Assembly: GCF_002904295.1 (NCBI RefSeq)
Contig: NZ_PPHG01000057.1
Location: 16,309-80,308, forward strand
DNA length: 64,000 nucleotides
DNA from: Amycolatopsis sp. CA-128772
GTDB lineage: Bacteria; Actinomycetota; Actinomycetes; Mycobacteriales; Pseudonocardiaceae
Direction of reading: 5' to 3'
In this document: one piece after another, positions 1 to 8,019 of the stretch
How positions within the stretch are numbered: position 1 is the stretch's first letter
How the letters are laid out: each line of letters starts with the position of its first letter
The notes under the pieces: model-generated
Databases searched by the model: none
What the model was told of the DNA's origin: nothing
The model's input: the letters and a program-made list of their open reading frames with translations, nothing else
Made by a program: the position numbers and the translations under genes

Positions 1-510
1 CGACTCGCCACCGCCGGAGCTAGCGATGGCACCGCGAGGGTCTGGGACGTGATGACCGGCGAGACCCTGCACACCTTCACCGCACACACCGGTTCGGTCT
101 TGGGTGTCGCGTTCAGTCCGGACGGGACCCGACTCGCCACCGCCGGCAGCGATGGCACCGCGCGGATCTGGGACGTGATGACCGGCGAGGTCCTGCACAT
201 CCTCGCCGGTCACACCGACTGGGTACGGGCTGTCGCGTTTAGCCCGGATGGGACCCAACTTGCCACCGCCGGCGACGACGGCACTGCGCGGATCTGGGAT
301 GCGGACGCGGGACAATCCGACTTGCTGATGGCATCCTTCACCAGGACCTCTACGGCGTCATGGTCACAGGTCAGGGATACGTTGCTGTCTACGACCGGCG
401 ATGCGTGGCTGTTTCTGCGGGCGGCATGCCTCGACAGCCAGAACCGCTTGTTGCACCTTCAGCCGTATGAGTTGCACTACAGAAAGTCAGCTCCAACCAC
501 GGCCTCCTAA
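1..510 (+). CDS. WD40-repeat protein, C-terminal part (5' end cut by window edge)
   Basis: The reading frame is open from base 1 to the TAA at 508-510, so only about 169 C-terminal residues are seen. They contain three WD40 blades of about 42 residues with the repeated features [18 protein letters not shown] and VAFSPDGT. The repeats are nearly identical at DNA level too (bases 2-63 against 130-189), so the array expanded recently or is kept uniform by conversion. The last 67 residues are not WD40-like. In actinobacteria such arrays usually form the sensor end of proteins with an N-terminal kinase, caspase-like or NACHT/STAND domain; which one applies here cannot be told. An extra codon in the first visible blade (AGASDG rather than AGSDG) is a small irregularity. 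Confidence 0.85.
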   Translation, partial: RLATAGASDGTARVWDVMTGETLHTFTAHTGSVLGVAFSPDGTRLATAGSDGTARIWDVMTGEVLHILAGHTDWVRAVAFSPDGTQLATAGDDGTARIWDADAGQSDLLMASFTRTSTASWSQVRDTLLSTTGDAWLFLRAACLDSQNRLLHLQPYELHYRKSAPTTAS

Positions 511-581
511 GGACCATATTCGCGGAAGAGATAGGGCAGACAGGGGTAGACGAACCACTTGGTCCGATCTTGAGTTGTGCA

Positions 582-624
582 ACGTGCCAAGCCCCACCGA
601 CTGCTCGGGCGGGGCCTGGCACGT
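582..624. terminator. Hairpin between WD40 gene and integrase
   Basis: Outer arms ACGTGCCA and TGGCACGT pair perfectly, and the inner GCCCC pairs with GGGGC after one mismatch. It sits between the convergent stops of the WD40 gene (510) and the integrase (636), so it can end transcription from both sides. Its core closely resembles the hairpin at 19459-19496. Confidence 0.6.
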
Positions 625-635
625 CGGGTGCGTGG

Positions 636-1841
636 CTAAGTCGCCTGATTGGTGGTCGGAGGAAGTCCCGTAGGTTCGTCCGTTGCGGGGAAAAGCCGGT
701 CCATTGCGATTGCTCCAGACTCCACCACCGGGCGGATCTGCTTCCGGTAGACCAGCTCCGTGACGGCCGTGCTGCTGTGCCCGACCAGCCGCGAGATCTC
801 CTCGATCGGCATTCCGCCGTCCGAGAGGATCGAGACGAAGCTGTGGCGCAGCTCCCGGGGCGTCCACTGCATCGGGTTGAGTCCGGCCGCCTTGATCACT
901 CGGCGGAAGTCCCGCCGGACGTTGTTGACGTCCCGCTCGGTGCCGACCTTCGTCGCGAACACGAGCCCCTGTTCGCGCCAGTCTTCGCCCGCGACCGCCT
1001 TCACGGCCTTCTGGGCCACCCGGTGGTCCTCCAGCGCCCTCACGGCGCGCTCAGGCAGTGCCAGCGTGCGCCGGGACTTCCGGGTCTTCGTCTCTCCCTT
1101 GGCGCGGACCGAACGCCACACCTTGATGTTCGGCGGGACGGCTGGCGTCGCGTCCGGCTTGCCCAGGAGGTCCACGTGATCCCAGGTGAGCGGGCGCATC
1201 TCCTCGGTCCGCGCGCCAGTAAGCAGGGACACCACGATGTAGGCGCGCATCGGCGACGACTCCGCCGCCGCGAGCACCGCTTCGGCCTGCGCGAGCGTGA
1301 GCGCCTTCGACGGACGCCCGGTCCCCTTCCCTGCTGGCAGCTCGTCGCACAACAGCACCACGTTGTACGGAACCCGCTTGCGCACCTGAGCGCGGTTGAT
1401 CGCCCGGCGCAGGATCGAGCGGAGGTTGCGCAAGGTCGAGGTCACCAGCACTTCGGCTTTCTCCGCTAGCCAGTCTTCGACGTCGTCGACTTCGAGCTTC
1501 ACCAGCGGTCGGGCGCCGATCGTGGGCACGATGTGGTTGTTCACCAGCGACCGGACGGCCTTGACGGTGTTGGGGTCTCGTTCGCCGCGTTCGTAGCCCA
1601 CGAGCCAGTCGTTGACCGCTTGCTCGACCGTGTACCTGGTCGAAGCGTTAGTGGCGCCCTCTTCGACGGCGCGAATCAGCTCCTTGAGCTTGTTCTTGGC
1701 TTCGGTCTTGGTCTTGCCGCTGGCCTTGCGGTATATGCGCTTTCCGTTCGGCCGGTAGCCAATCGTCAGCTCGGCGATCCAGCGCTGCCGGTCCTCGGAC
1801 CAGTAGACCGTGCCATCTCCGCGACTACGCCGACTCGCCAT
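636..1841 (-). CDS. int: Tyrosine recombinase / integrase of the element
   Basis: A 401-residue site-specific recombinase expected to insert and, with excisionase, excise the element at its attachment site. The N-terminal 60 residues resemble an AP2-like arm-binding domain (GDGTVYWSEDRQRWIAEL), followed by a SAM-like core-binding domain at about 70-165. The catalytic domain shows R211 (TGARTEEMR), a beta-hairpin lysine near 252-255, R332 (PRELRHSF), H355 (LVGHSS) and the nucleophile Y365 (VYRKQ). The position that is His in many HxxR boxes is Arg329 here; to my knowledge other actinomycete element integrases share this. The ATG at 1841 overlaps the excisionase gene by 17 bp, so the two are probably translated together. 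It is the last gene of the leftward operon, followed by a hairpin. Confidence 0.95.
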   Translation of the reverse strand: MASRRSRGDGTVYWSEDRQRWIAELTIGYRPNGKRIYRKASGKTKTEAKNKLKELIRAVEEGATNASTRYTVEQAVNDWLVGYERGERDPNTVKAVRSLVNNHIVPTIGARPLVKLEVDDVEDWLAEKAEVLVTSTLRNLRSILRRAINRAQVRKRVPYNVVLLCDELPAGKGTGRPSKALTLAQAEAVLAAAESSPMRAYIVVSLLTGARTEEMRPLTWDHVDLLGKPDATPAVPPNIKVWRSVRAKGETKTRKSRRTLALPERAVRALEDHRVAQKAVKAVAGEDWREQGLVFATKVGTERDVNNVRRDFRRVIKAAGLNPMQWTPRELRHSFVSILSDGGMPIEEISRLVGHSSTAVTELVYRKQIRPVVESGAIAMDRLFPATDEPTGLPPTTNQAT

Positions 1842-2055
1842 AGCCGACCTCCGCTTCCTTCATGAGCAACTCGACGTACTGCTGGATGGCGACGGCCGGC
1901 ACGAGGCGCGCGCGTCCCTGTTTGACCGAGCGCAGGCGTCCCGAGCGGAGCTGTTCGTAGATGACCGAGCGGCTCATCGAGAGCAGGCGCATGGCTTCGG
2001 TGATCCGGTAGAGATGCCGTTCGGGCACGGCGACCGGCATGGGCACGGCGTTCAT
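1825..2055 (-). CDS. xis: Excisionase-like helix-turn-helix protein
   Basis: A 76-residue MerR/excisionase-type winged-helix protein: YRITEAMRLLSMSRSVIYEQ is the DNA-recognition helix pair and SGRLRSVKQGRARLV the wing. Its place directly before the integrase with a 17-bp overlap, and a 4-bp ATGA overlap with the gene before it, is the classic xis-int arrangement. The longer open frame upstream is a shadow of the preceding gene, so I chose the ATG at 2055; the Met at 2040 is an alternative. It should bend attachment-site DNA to favour excision. Confidence 0.85.
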   Translation of the reverse strand: MNAVPMPVAVPERHLYRITEAMRLLSMSRSVIYEQLRSGRLRSVKQGRARLVPAVAIQQYVELLMKEAEVGYGESA

Positions 2056-3611
2056 CGATCCCCCTCGGCGTCGTGGTCCGGCTTGGCGGGCGCGACGTCC
2101 GCGACCTCCGCGACCGGGCTGGTCAGCGCGGGTGCGAGCGGTTGCTGGGTGCCGCGACCGTCCGCAACCCGGGTTGCGGAGGTCGCGGCCGAACGAGGCG
2201 ACTCCGCGACGCCGGATGTGGCGGTGACCTGCGGGGTTGCGCTGGTCGCGGAGGTCGCCCCGGTTTCGGGCGGTGGGAGGTAGCGGCTCCAGGCGTCGGC
2301 CAGGCCGCCGTCGCCGTCGATGCGGTAGCCCTTGAGGGTTTTGCCGCTGACCTTGAGGTCCTTCGGCCGGACCAGGTACCGGTCGAGTTCCTTCGCGAGA
2401 CGGCGGCTGTCGAGCGGCTTGCTCTGGACGTCGGTCCACGGGCCGTCCTCGATGGCGTGCAATTCGCGGATCAACTCGGCGGTGACCATGCGGTCGGTGT
2501 GTTCCGCGGCGAAGATCTGCCGGATGTCCGCCAGTAGCCGGACGCCGATCGAGGCCGGTTGCGCCGTGGCTTCGAGCACGAAGTGACGGCACGCCTTCCG
2601 CGCGGTCTCCGGCCAGTGCCCGCCGGCCGCGTCCGCGATCGCCAGCAGCGGCCGCCAGATCTCGGCCGCCCGGTCGCGCACGCCGTCCGGGCGTTCCGGC
2701 CGTGCGCGGCTCACCTCGTCACCGACGCGACCGACCCACTCCGCCAGCTCGGCGCGCACCGGCGCCGACTCCCGTTCGACGTCCTCTTCGATGAACTCCT
2801 CGACGACCTCGTCGAACCGGCGCTTGCGCATGTGCACGGTGATCGCCCGGGTGGTGATCGTGTCCGGCATTCCCCCGGCGATCCCGGCGAGCGCGACCGG
2901 CGCGTAGACCGGGAACCGCGTGACGTTCATGCTCTTGGCGTCGCCGACGCACCGTGTCACGGTCGCCGACCGCTTGTAGCCCGCGTTCAGCAGTGCGCGG
3001 AGGTCCTCGTTGTTCCCGCCGGTCTTCGGGTTGAACACTGCGTCGATCTCGTCGAACAGCAGCGTCATTGGTCCGTCGGCGAGCATCCGAAAGATCGCGG
3101 CTGGCGTGATACTGATCGTCATCTCCGGCTTGGCCACGAGGTACTGCGCGACCTCCAGAACGCGCGTCTTGCCGCTCCCCGGCTCCGCCGAGTCGAGGAT
3201 CAGGCGTGGGGTGACGTAGAGCCGCTCTGCCACATGGGTGTGGGCGTACCAGAGCGCCAGCGTCGGCGCGGCGTGCTCGTTGGCGAAGGCGGAGAAGCGC
3301 GACACGAACGTCACGACCGCGTCCAAGACCTCGTGACCCGGCTTCACGAAGGCGCCGGCCGGGGCAGGCCCGAGCCACGTCAGCGGCGTGACCGGCGCAG
3401 CCTCCGGAAGGGCCTCCCTCGGCTGGGCGCCGCCGTCCTCGGCCGGTTGGGCCGCGATGTGGCGGCCGCGCCAGACGCGCTGGCAGTTCTCCGAGCAGAA
3501 GTCGCCGGACGGTGAGTCACCGCGCGGTCGGCCGCACTGCTGGCAGGTCGGTGCTGGCTCGTCGGAGATGACGAAGTCGATCACGGACAGGGTGTCGTCG
3601 AATCCGGACAT
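2052..3611 (-). CDS. DUF3631 domain ATPase (replication-type protein)
   Basis: A 519-residue protein. The N-terminus carries a four-cysteine cluster (C23, C26, C39, C43) that looks like a zinc ribbon. An AAA-like core follows with Walker A EPGSGKT (143-149) and Walker B TLLFDEID (183-190), then the DUF3631 region to about residue 420. The last 90 residues are a low-complexity Ala/Thr/Ser/Val/Pro tail with repeated ATSAT units. DUF3631 proteins occur in actinobacterial plasmids, phages and AICEs next to DnaB-like or primase-like proteins, so a role in element replication is likely but unproven. The start is the ATG at 3611, in TGATG overlap with the upstream gene; the much longer upstream open frame is antisense noise. 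The DNA coding the tail contains the palindrome at 2152-2188. Confidence 0.85.
   Translation of the reverse strand: MSGFDDTLSVIDFVISDEPAPTCQQCGRPRGDSPSGDFCSENCQRVWRGRHIAAQPAEDGGAQPREALPEAAPVTPLTWLGPAPAGAFVKPGHEVLDAVVTFVSRFSAFANEHAAPTLALWYAHTHVAERLYVTPRLILDSAEPGSGKTRVLEVAQYLVAKPEMTISITPAAIFRMLADGPMTLLFDEIDAVFNPKTGGNNEDLRALLNAGYKRSATVTRCVGDAKSMNVTRFPVYAPVALAGIAGGMPDTITTRAITVHMRKRRFDEVVEEFIEEDVERESAPVRAELAEWVGRVGDEVSRARPERPDGVRDRAAEIWRPLLAIADAAGGHWPETARKACRHFVLEATAQPASIGVRLLADIRQIFAAEHTDRMVTAELIRELHAIEDGPWTDVQSKPLDSRRLAKELDRYLVRPKDLKVSGKTLKGYRIDGDGGLADAWSRYLPPPETGATSATSATPQVTATSGVAESPRSAATSATRVADGRGTQQPLAPALTSPVAEVADVAPAKPDHDAEGDR
2152..2188. repeat. 37-bp near-perfect palindrome inside the DUF3631 gene
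   Basis: Bases 2161-2180 (TCCGCAACCC/GGGTTGCGGA) are a perfect 20-bp palindrome. It extends on both sides through CCGCGACC and GGTCGCGG, with a single unpaired G at 2160. Related half-sites (GCGACCTCCGCGACC near 2101-2115 and its inverse near 2249-2263) flank it. It lies within coding sequence for a low-complexity tail and just ahead of xis-int. Confidence 0.75.
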
Positions 3612-4141
3612 CAGGCGGCCACCTCCAGGCGTGCGGTTGGTTCGTCGTCGCCTCCGGCTTCGCGGTAGCGCCGCCACAGGTCGTCCAGGCGCTCGGTGTC
3701 GTCGAGCTGGTGGCGGAGGACGTCGGTCGGCGAGTCGTCTTCGACGGCCTGGACCAGGCGGGCCGCGTGTTCCCGGACTGCTCGGCGGTAGGCGTTCTTG
3801 AGGACGACGGCTTTCAGCCAGGCGCCGTAGTACGGCAGCGGCAGGATCGGGCCGTCGGTGTAGGTCTCGACGATCCAGAGTCCGAGGCTGTGCAGGCGGT
3901 GCGCGCCGCCGGACCTCGGTTCGGTCGCCGTCCGCTCGCGGGCGTGGTCCATCACGGCCATCGGGGTCGGTGCGTGGCCCGCGCCGGTCAGCTCGATGAT
4001 CAGCTGGAGAACGCGGGCGGCGATCGGCGAGCCGAAGTCGTCGGCGCGCATGCCGGTGAGCAGTCGCCGGGCCGCTGTCAGCCGGACCTGCATCACGCAG
4101 CCCAGGAACTGACGCTCGGGGTCGAGCAGGGTGGTCTTCAT
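3611..4141 (-). CDS. DnaB-like helicase N-terminal domain protein
   Basis: A 176-residue protein whose first 85 residues match the DnaB N-terminal domain pattern: LDPERQFLGCVM at the start, then RADDFGSPIAARVLQLI and PTPMAVMDHARE. There is no RecA-like motor domain, so this is a stand-alone N-domain. In DnaB this domain mediates hexamer and primase contacts. The next gene supplies an ATPase, and the two overlap by one base (TGATG), which suggests they work as a split helicase or loader. The ATG at 4141 is preceded by AAAGG. Confidence 0.75.
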   Translation of the reverse strand: MKTTLLDPERQFLGCVMQVRLTAARRLLTGMRADDFGSPIAARVLQLIIELTGAGHAPTPMAVMDHARERTATEPRSGGAHRLHSLGLWIVETYTDGPILPLPYYGAWLKAVVLKNAYRRAVREHAARLVQAVEDDSPTDVLRHQLDDTERLDDLWRRYREAGGDDEPTARLEVAA

Positions 4142-4168
4142 GGGGTGGCCTTTCGATTGAACTGCGCG

Positions 4169-4483
4169 TCAGCGGCTGTTGTCGCGGCGGTCGCGGTCGC
4201 GGAGATCGCGGTACGACCGGCGGGCGCGGAGGCAGGAGTTGTAGGCGCGGCGGCCGGCGCGGAGCGTGCGCCCGGTGCCGCTGCACCGTCGGCAGAGCCG
4301 GATCGCGCGGAGCAGCGTCGAGCGGAAATTGCCGAAGCCTCGGCAGGAGCGGCACGGCTTGTACGGGTAGACCGCGCACGACCAGGAGTAGCCGAGAGTG
4401 ACGATCGCGAGAACGAGCAGGAGTAGGACGGACGGGTTGCTGAGGGGGTTCAACGGAGCCTCCGGGGCTGTTTTTGGCCGCAC
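4169..4483 (-). CDS. Small membrane protein with a C-x-x-C zinc-knuckle pair
   Basis: About 94-104 residues: one hydrophobic segment (SVLLLLVLAIVTLGYSW), then CRSCRGFG and CRRCSGTG, a pair resembling the cysteine-rich repeats of DnaJ, and a very basic tail. The start is uncertain. GTG at 4483 gives the longest product; TTG at 4453 has a much better ribosome site (CGGAGG five bases upstream) and puts the membrane segment at the N-terminus, which I favour. It lies between the replication and transfer modules of the operon. Function unknown. Confidence 0.6.
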   Translation of the reverse strand: MRPKTAPEAPLNPLSNPSVLLLLVLAIVTLGYSWSCAVYPYKPCRSCRGFGNFRSTLLRAIRLCRRCSGTGRTLRAGRRAYNSCLRARRSYRDLRDRDRRDNSR

Positions 4484-4496
4484 TCGGCCCGCGCCT

Positions 4497-4595
4497 CTAG
4501 GTGCTAGGGCGCTGATCAGCGGTGTTGTGGTGGTCTAGGGAGGGCTCTAGGTCTAGAGGGACGAGGCTCTAGACCTAGAGCCCTGCGGGAGCTAG
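4497..4595. repeat. CTAG-rich inverted repeat cluster behind traB
   Basis: Eight CTAG tetranucleotides fall within 99 bp (starting 4497, 4504, 4535, 4547, 4553, 4569, 4575, 4592). The centre is a perfect inverted repeat with 18-bp arms (AGGGCTCTAGGTCTAGAG at 4541-4558 and its complement at 4567-4584) and an 8-base loop. CTAG is normally rare in high-GC genomes. The cluster starts at the stop codon of the TraB-type gene. It can act as a terminator; its place also fits a transfer locus (clt) recognised by TraB. Confidence 0.8.
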
Positions 4596-6763
4596 CCGCT
4601 CTTGCGGTTCCGGTCACGCTTGGTCAGTGCGTCGGCGATCCATTCGCGCTTGACGCCCATCCGGTTGGCGCCCTTGCCGGTGTCGGCGTCGTTGCCCCAA
4701 ACCTGCTTCGTGGCGATCCCGAGCGGCTTCAGCGCGGTGGACAGCTGGGTTGCCTTCGCCGCCCCGGTCGGCAGTTCGGCCCACGGGCCGTAGACCGCCG
4801 GCCGGAGCTCGGCGAGCCGGTCCACGATTCGCTCCGACCACGCCTTCTCGGCGTCACCGATCGCGGTCAGCACGTCGGCGAGCAAAGTGCTCGTGTCCTC
4901 GTCGTCCTCGGGGGTGAGGTCGAGGCCTGCGGCGTAGCCGGTCAGCCGCCCGGCCGCCAGCCGTGCTGTTCGTGCGCGGGCCGCGATCTTCTCGGCGTCC
5001 GGGCCGTCGATGTAGACGCCGCGGGTGATGCGCGGCTCGTCGCCTTCGCCGGCCAGGTACCCGATGCCCTTGTCGCGAAAGGACAGCGTCGTGGCCCGGA
5101 TGCCGTTCCGGTACGACGACGTCCCGAGAACCATGTCGTTGGCCTGCTGGCCGGTGACCTTGAGGCAGAACCGCATCACCGCGTTGTCGCTGATCGCGGT
5201 CGGGATGCTCTTCGCGTCCGGTCGCTGCGTCGCGAGGATGATCACGATGCCCAGTGCCGGGCCGCGCTTCACGAGGTCGGTGCAGACCTCCTCGATCTCC
5301 GCGCCGTACTCCGAGTGCTCGAACCACTTCTGGCACTCGTCGACACCGATCACGATGGGGTGCAGGCCGAGGGACTTCTTGTCCGCCAGCTCCGGCGTGA
5401 CCTTGTTCTCCGGGCACAGGTCCTTCGGCAGCTCGCGGATCACCTTCGCTCGGCGCCGCAGCTCGTCGGCGAGCGCCCGCAGGTCGGCGACGGCGTACGC
5501 GATGTCCTCAGGCTCGTCGCCGGCGCGGTACCGGTGCGATACCGGCGCCAGCGGCGAGAGGTCGCCGGTTCCCTTGAGGTCGAACGAGTGCAGCTCGGCC
5601 CGCGGGTCCAGCGCGGCGATCAGCAGCAGCTCTCGCAGCGTGAACGTCTTGCCCATCCGCGGAATCGCGCCGATGACCATCGAGATGAACATCAGGGTGA
5701 CGTCCACCCACCGGCCGCGCTGATCGGTGCCGAACGGTTGCGGCTTGAACAGGTCCACGGTGCCGGGCTTCCGCAGCGGCCAAGCTGCCTGCCGCGACTT
5801 GGACAGGTCCTGATCACCGACCCACAGGACCATCCGCCCGGGATGAACCTCGGCGTTGCCCTCCGGCCACACGCACCCGAGGGGACGGCCGAGGCCGGAC
5901 GCGAGCTTCGCGCGCCGCTCCACCACTTCGGACACCGTGACGCCCGGCGGAAGGTCGACGTCGGCGCGCCAACCCGGCCCGTCGCGAGTGATCGGCGCCG
6001 TGAACCCAATCGCGTTCGGGATCTTGGCAAGGGCCTGGTTGATGCCCGCGATGCCGAGCACCGACAGCGCCTGAACGACGTTGTCACTCGTGAGCTTCTG
6101 GACCTGCGTGGACAGGACAGCGCGAGACGACACCACCGGGTTGTCCCGGGTGGACCCGAGCTTTCCGAGCAGGCCAACCGCGATGGCGCCGCAGGCCCAG
6201 ATCACCCACTCCGGCAGGACGTTCGGCAGCGTGAACACCAGGACCAAGCCGACCGTCGACACGAGACCGAGCTGGATCAGCCGGAGTACGACTCGCCGGT
6301 CACGCTGCTGCGACAGCTTCAGGTAGAGATCGGCCTTGTCGGCCGTGGCCGTCTCCGAGCGGGCCGGGCGCCCCTCAGCGTCGGTCACGTATCGGCCGGT
6401 CGCCGCGAGCAGGAGGAAAAGGCCGCGAGGGGAGCGCGCCGCGAGCCGAAGCGCGTAGAGCGGTGACCGGGCCGCGTGGTAGCCGGCCTTATGCGCGTAG
6501 TGCTTCCCCACCCACTTCGCGGCGTCCTTCGCGTCGGCCGTCGACTTGAGGTAGCCGGGGATGATCGCCTGGCGGTTCTGCGAGCGGAGGCGGTCCAGCC
6601 AGGACGAGCCGTCCGTGACCGGGCGGTCGACCGGGATGGCCGGCGACTGCTCCGCGGCCTCGTCGCCGGACTCGGCGTCGATGACGAACGGGTCGGCGTC
6701 GGCGGGCGCCGTGCTGGGGAACGCGATCACGCGTCCGCCGTGCGGTTCGTTGGTGGTGCTCAT
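4592..6763 (-). CDS. traB: TraB-type FtsK/SpoIIIE conjugative DNA translocase
   Basis: A 723-residue membrane ATPase that should move double-stranded DNA between mycelial cells, as TraB does in Streptomyces plasmids. The N-terminus (about 1-155) is cytosolic, with two membrane segments near 157-180 and 184-202. The motor domain has Walker A GAIPRMGKT (365-373) and Walker B IVIGVDE (470-476), plus ILATQRPDAKSIP typical of FtsK/SpoIIIE. The last 110 residues form a winged-helix-like tail, the part that reads the clt sequence in TraB proteins. The ATG at 6763 follows AGGAGGTG at ideal spacing and overlaps the preceding stop (TGATG). The longer frame upstream is spurious. Confidence 0.92.
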   Translation of the reverse strand: MSTTNEPHGGRVIAFPSTAPADADPFVIDAESGDEAAEQSPAIPVDRPVTDGSSWLDRLRSQNRQAIIPGYLKSTADAKDAAKWVGKHYAHKAGYHAARSPLYALRLAARSPRGLFLLLAATGRYVTDAEGRPARSETATADKADLYLKLSQQRDRRVVLRLIQLGLVSTVGLVLVFTLPNVLPEWVIWACGAIAVGLLGKLGSTRDNPVVSSRAVLSTQVQKLTSDNVVQALSVLGIAGINQALAKIPNAIGFTAPITRDGPGWRADVDLPPGVTVSEVVERRAKLASGLGRPLGCVWPEGNAEVHPGRMVLWVGDQDLSKSRQAAWPLRKPGTVDLFKPQPFGTDQRGRWVDVTLMFISMVIGAIPRMGKTFTLRELLLIAALDPRAELHSFDLKGTGDLSPLAPVSHRYRAGDEPEDIAYAVADLRALADELRRRAKVIRELPKDLCPENKVTPELADKKSLGLHPIVIGVDECQKWFEHSEYGAEIEEVCTDLVKRGPALGIVIILATQRPDAKSIPTAISDNAVMRFCLKVTGQQANDMVLGTSSYRNGIRATTLSFRDKGIGYLAGEGDEPRITRGVYIDGPDAEKIAARARTARLAAGRLTGYAAGLDLTPEDDEDTSTLLADVLTAIGDAEKAWSERIVDRLAELRPAVYGPWAELPTGAAKATQLSTALKPLGIATKQVWGNDADTGKGANRMGVKREWIADALTKRDRNRKSG

Positions 6764-7551
6764 CAGTCGTTCACCTCCTGGTCGGTGATGTCGCGTACGA
6801 GGTGTGCGAGGGCAGCGCCGCAGCCGAGGACGGCCACCGGCAGGCAGGAGACGAGCGTGGTCACCGGCCAGGGAGCACGCTCGACGTCCGCGGCGGACAT
6901 CAGGTGATAGGCGACCTGGCCGACCATGCCGAGGACGAGCGAACCCAGGGCCGACCACTTCGCGAAGCTGCGAACCCGGTGGGTCCGGGTCGCCGGGGAC
7001 AGCCAGACTCGCAGGGCGAACGCCGCGTAGGTCTCGACCCCGATCGGGAGCGTGATCGCCGAGTTGATCGTCAGGTGGTCCCAGATGCCCGGTAGGAGCT
7101 GGATCGGGCCGAACCCGGTCAGCCTGCCGAGGCCGACCCAGCCGCTCCAGACGGCGACGAACGCCGGCAGGGCCAGGAGGAGCACCGGCCACAGCTTGAT
7201 CCGCCGCACCTTCTCCGGCGACGCGCCCGGGTCTGCGGTGACGTTGACCTGCGGCTCTGCGTCATCTGAGGCCGGTTCGTCCGGAATCTGAGACTCCTGA
7301 TCCGGTTCCTCGACCTCGGCGGGTTCCGTCACCGCGTGCTGCTTCCGCACGGGCTTGGTGTCGGCCTTCTCGTTCAGCGCGGCGAGGATGGCGCGGGCCT
7401 TCGGCGCACCCACCTTGAACTCGGTCATGATCCGGTTCCGGGAGGGGCACTCGCCCAGGTCCGCGGCGAACTCACGGACGCGGGGCAGCAGGTCGGTGAC
7501 CGAAGGCGGGTACGCGCTTCGGGTGTTCGTGGGCGTGTCGAGCCCTACCAT
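6763..7551 (-). CDS. DUF2637-like membrane protein with N-terminal helix-turn-helix
   Basis: A 262-residue protein. Residues 15-60 (SVTDLLPRVREFAADLGECP and the helices after it) look like a helix-turn-helix; 65-110 are acidic linker. The rest contains about four membrane segments (WPVLLLALPAFVAVWSGWVG onward) ending in HLVRDITDQE. Such DUF2637/SpdB-like proteins sit directly ahead of the translocase in AICEs and are thought to help spread of the element. It shares a TGATG junction with the TraB-type gene. The ATG at 7551 has AGGAGA seven bases upstream. Confidence 0.75.
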   Translation of the reverse strand: MVGLDTPTNTRSAYPPSVTDLLPRVREFAADLGECPSRNRIMTEFKVGAPKARAILAALNEKADTKPVRKQHAVTEPAEVEEPDQESQIPDEPASDDAEPQVNVTADPGASPEKVRRIKLWPVLLLALPAFVAVWSGWVGLGRLTGFGPIQLLPGIWDHLTINSAITLPIGVETYAAFALRVWLSPATRTHRVRSFAKWSALGSLVLGMVGQVAYHLMSAADVERAPWPVTTLVSCLPVAVLGCGAALAHLVRDITDQEVND

Positions 7552-7642
7552 GGGTGTTCTCCTGACTGGCTTGGAAGTGGTTGGGAGAAGCCCGGTCCGG
7601 CGGGTGGTTCTTGGCGGTTCCGTGCGCCGGGCCGGGGCGGCT

Positions 7643-7876
7643 TCAAGCAGCCGCGCCGGGGCTGTCCGACCGGCCCCGGAGAGCCGAGCTGACGTTCTGG
7701 CGGCTGATGCGCCGGACGTGTCGATGCGTGGCGGCGCGGTCCGTGGTCGGTGCCGGGTCGGTGTTCGCCGGTTCCTGGTCGTGAGCCGTCACGAAGTGCT
7801 CGGCGATCATCGCGTCGATGTCCGACTCGGTCAGGCCGTCCGGGGCGTAGCTGGGCAAAGGGATGAGGTCATCCAT
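7643..7876 (-). CDS. Small hypothetical protein heading the transfer operon
   Basis: A 77-residue protein with an acidic N-terminal half (MDDLIPLPSYAPDGLTESDI) and a basic C-terminal half (HRHVRRISRQNVSSALRGR). No recognised family. It is the first gene of the leftward operon, divergent from the GntR regulator, and has GGAG nine bases before the ATG at 7876. Its location suggests an early-expressed accessory transfer protein, but nothing in the sequence shows what it does. Confidence 0.55.
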   Translation of the reverse strand: MDDLIPLPSYAPDGLTESDIDAMIAEHFVTAHDQEPANTDPAPTTDRAATHRHVRRISRQNVSSALRGRSDSPGAAA

Positions 7877-7967
7877 TGGTGTGAACTCCAACGACTTGTA
7901 GGTCTCCCGCTCGGGAGCGGCCGGTGTCGGCCGGAACTCAACGTAAGTCCTGTCTATTAACTCTGTC

Positions 7968-8013
7968 AACTGACATGGGAGAACTGACTTAGCCAACTGA
8001 CTTGGCCTACGCT
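7968..8013 (+). promoter_or_regulatory. GntR operator: three AACTGACWT repeats over the promoter
   Basis: Direct copies of AACTGACAT/AACTGACTT begin at 7968, 7982 and 7995, spaced 14 and 13 bp. They cover the -35 region of a promoter whose -10 (TACGCT, 8008-8013) lies six bases before the GntR start codon, giving a leaderless transcript. An inverted half-site (AAGTC) lies near 7945. The layout predicts autorepression and control of the divergent transfer operon. Confidence 0.65.
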
Positions 8014-8019
8014 GGTGGT

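Noticed and set aside
500-640. Left attachment site beside the integrase
   Set aside because: No stretch matching the tRNA-Thr 3' half occurs here; only a hairpin is present. The left site must be outside the window or degenerate.
2052-4379. A single 775-residue replication protein
   Set aside because: The upstream part of this frame is out of phase with a better gene (3611-4141), which has a clear domain. The ATG at 3611 gives a sensible start.
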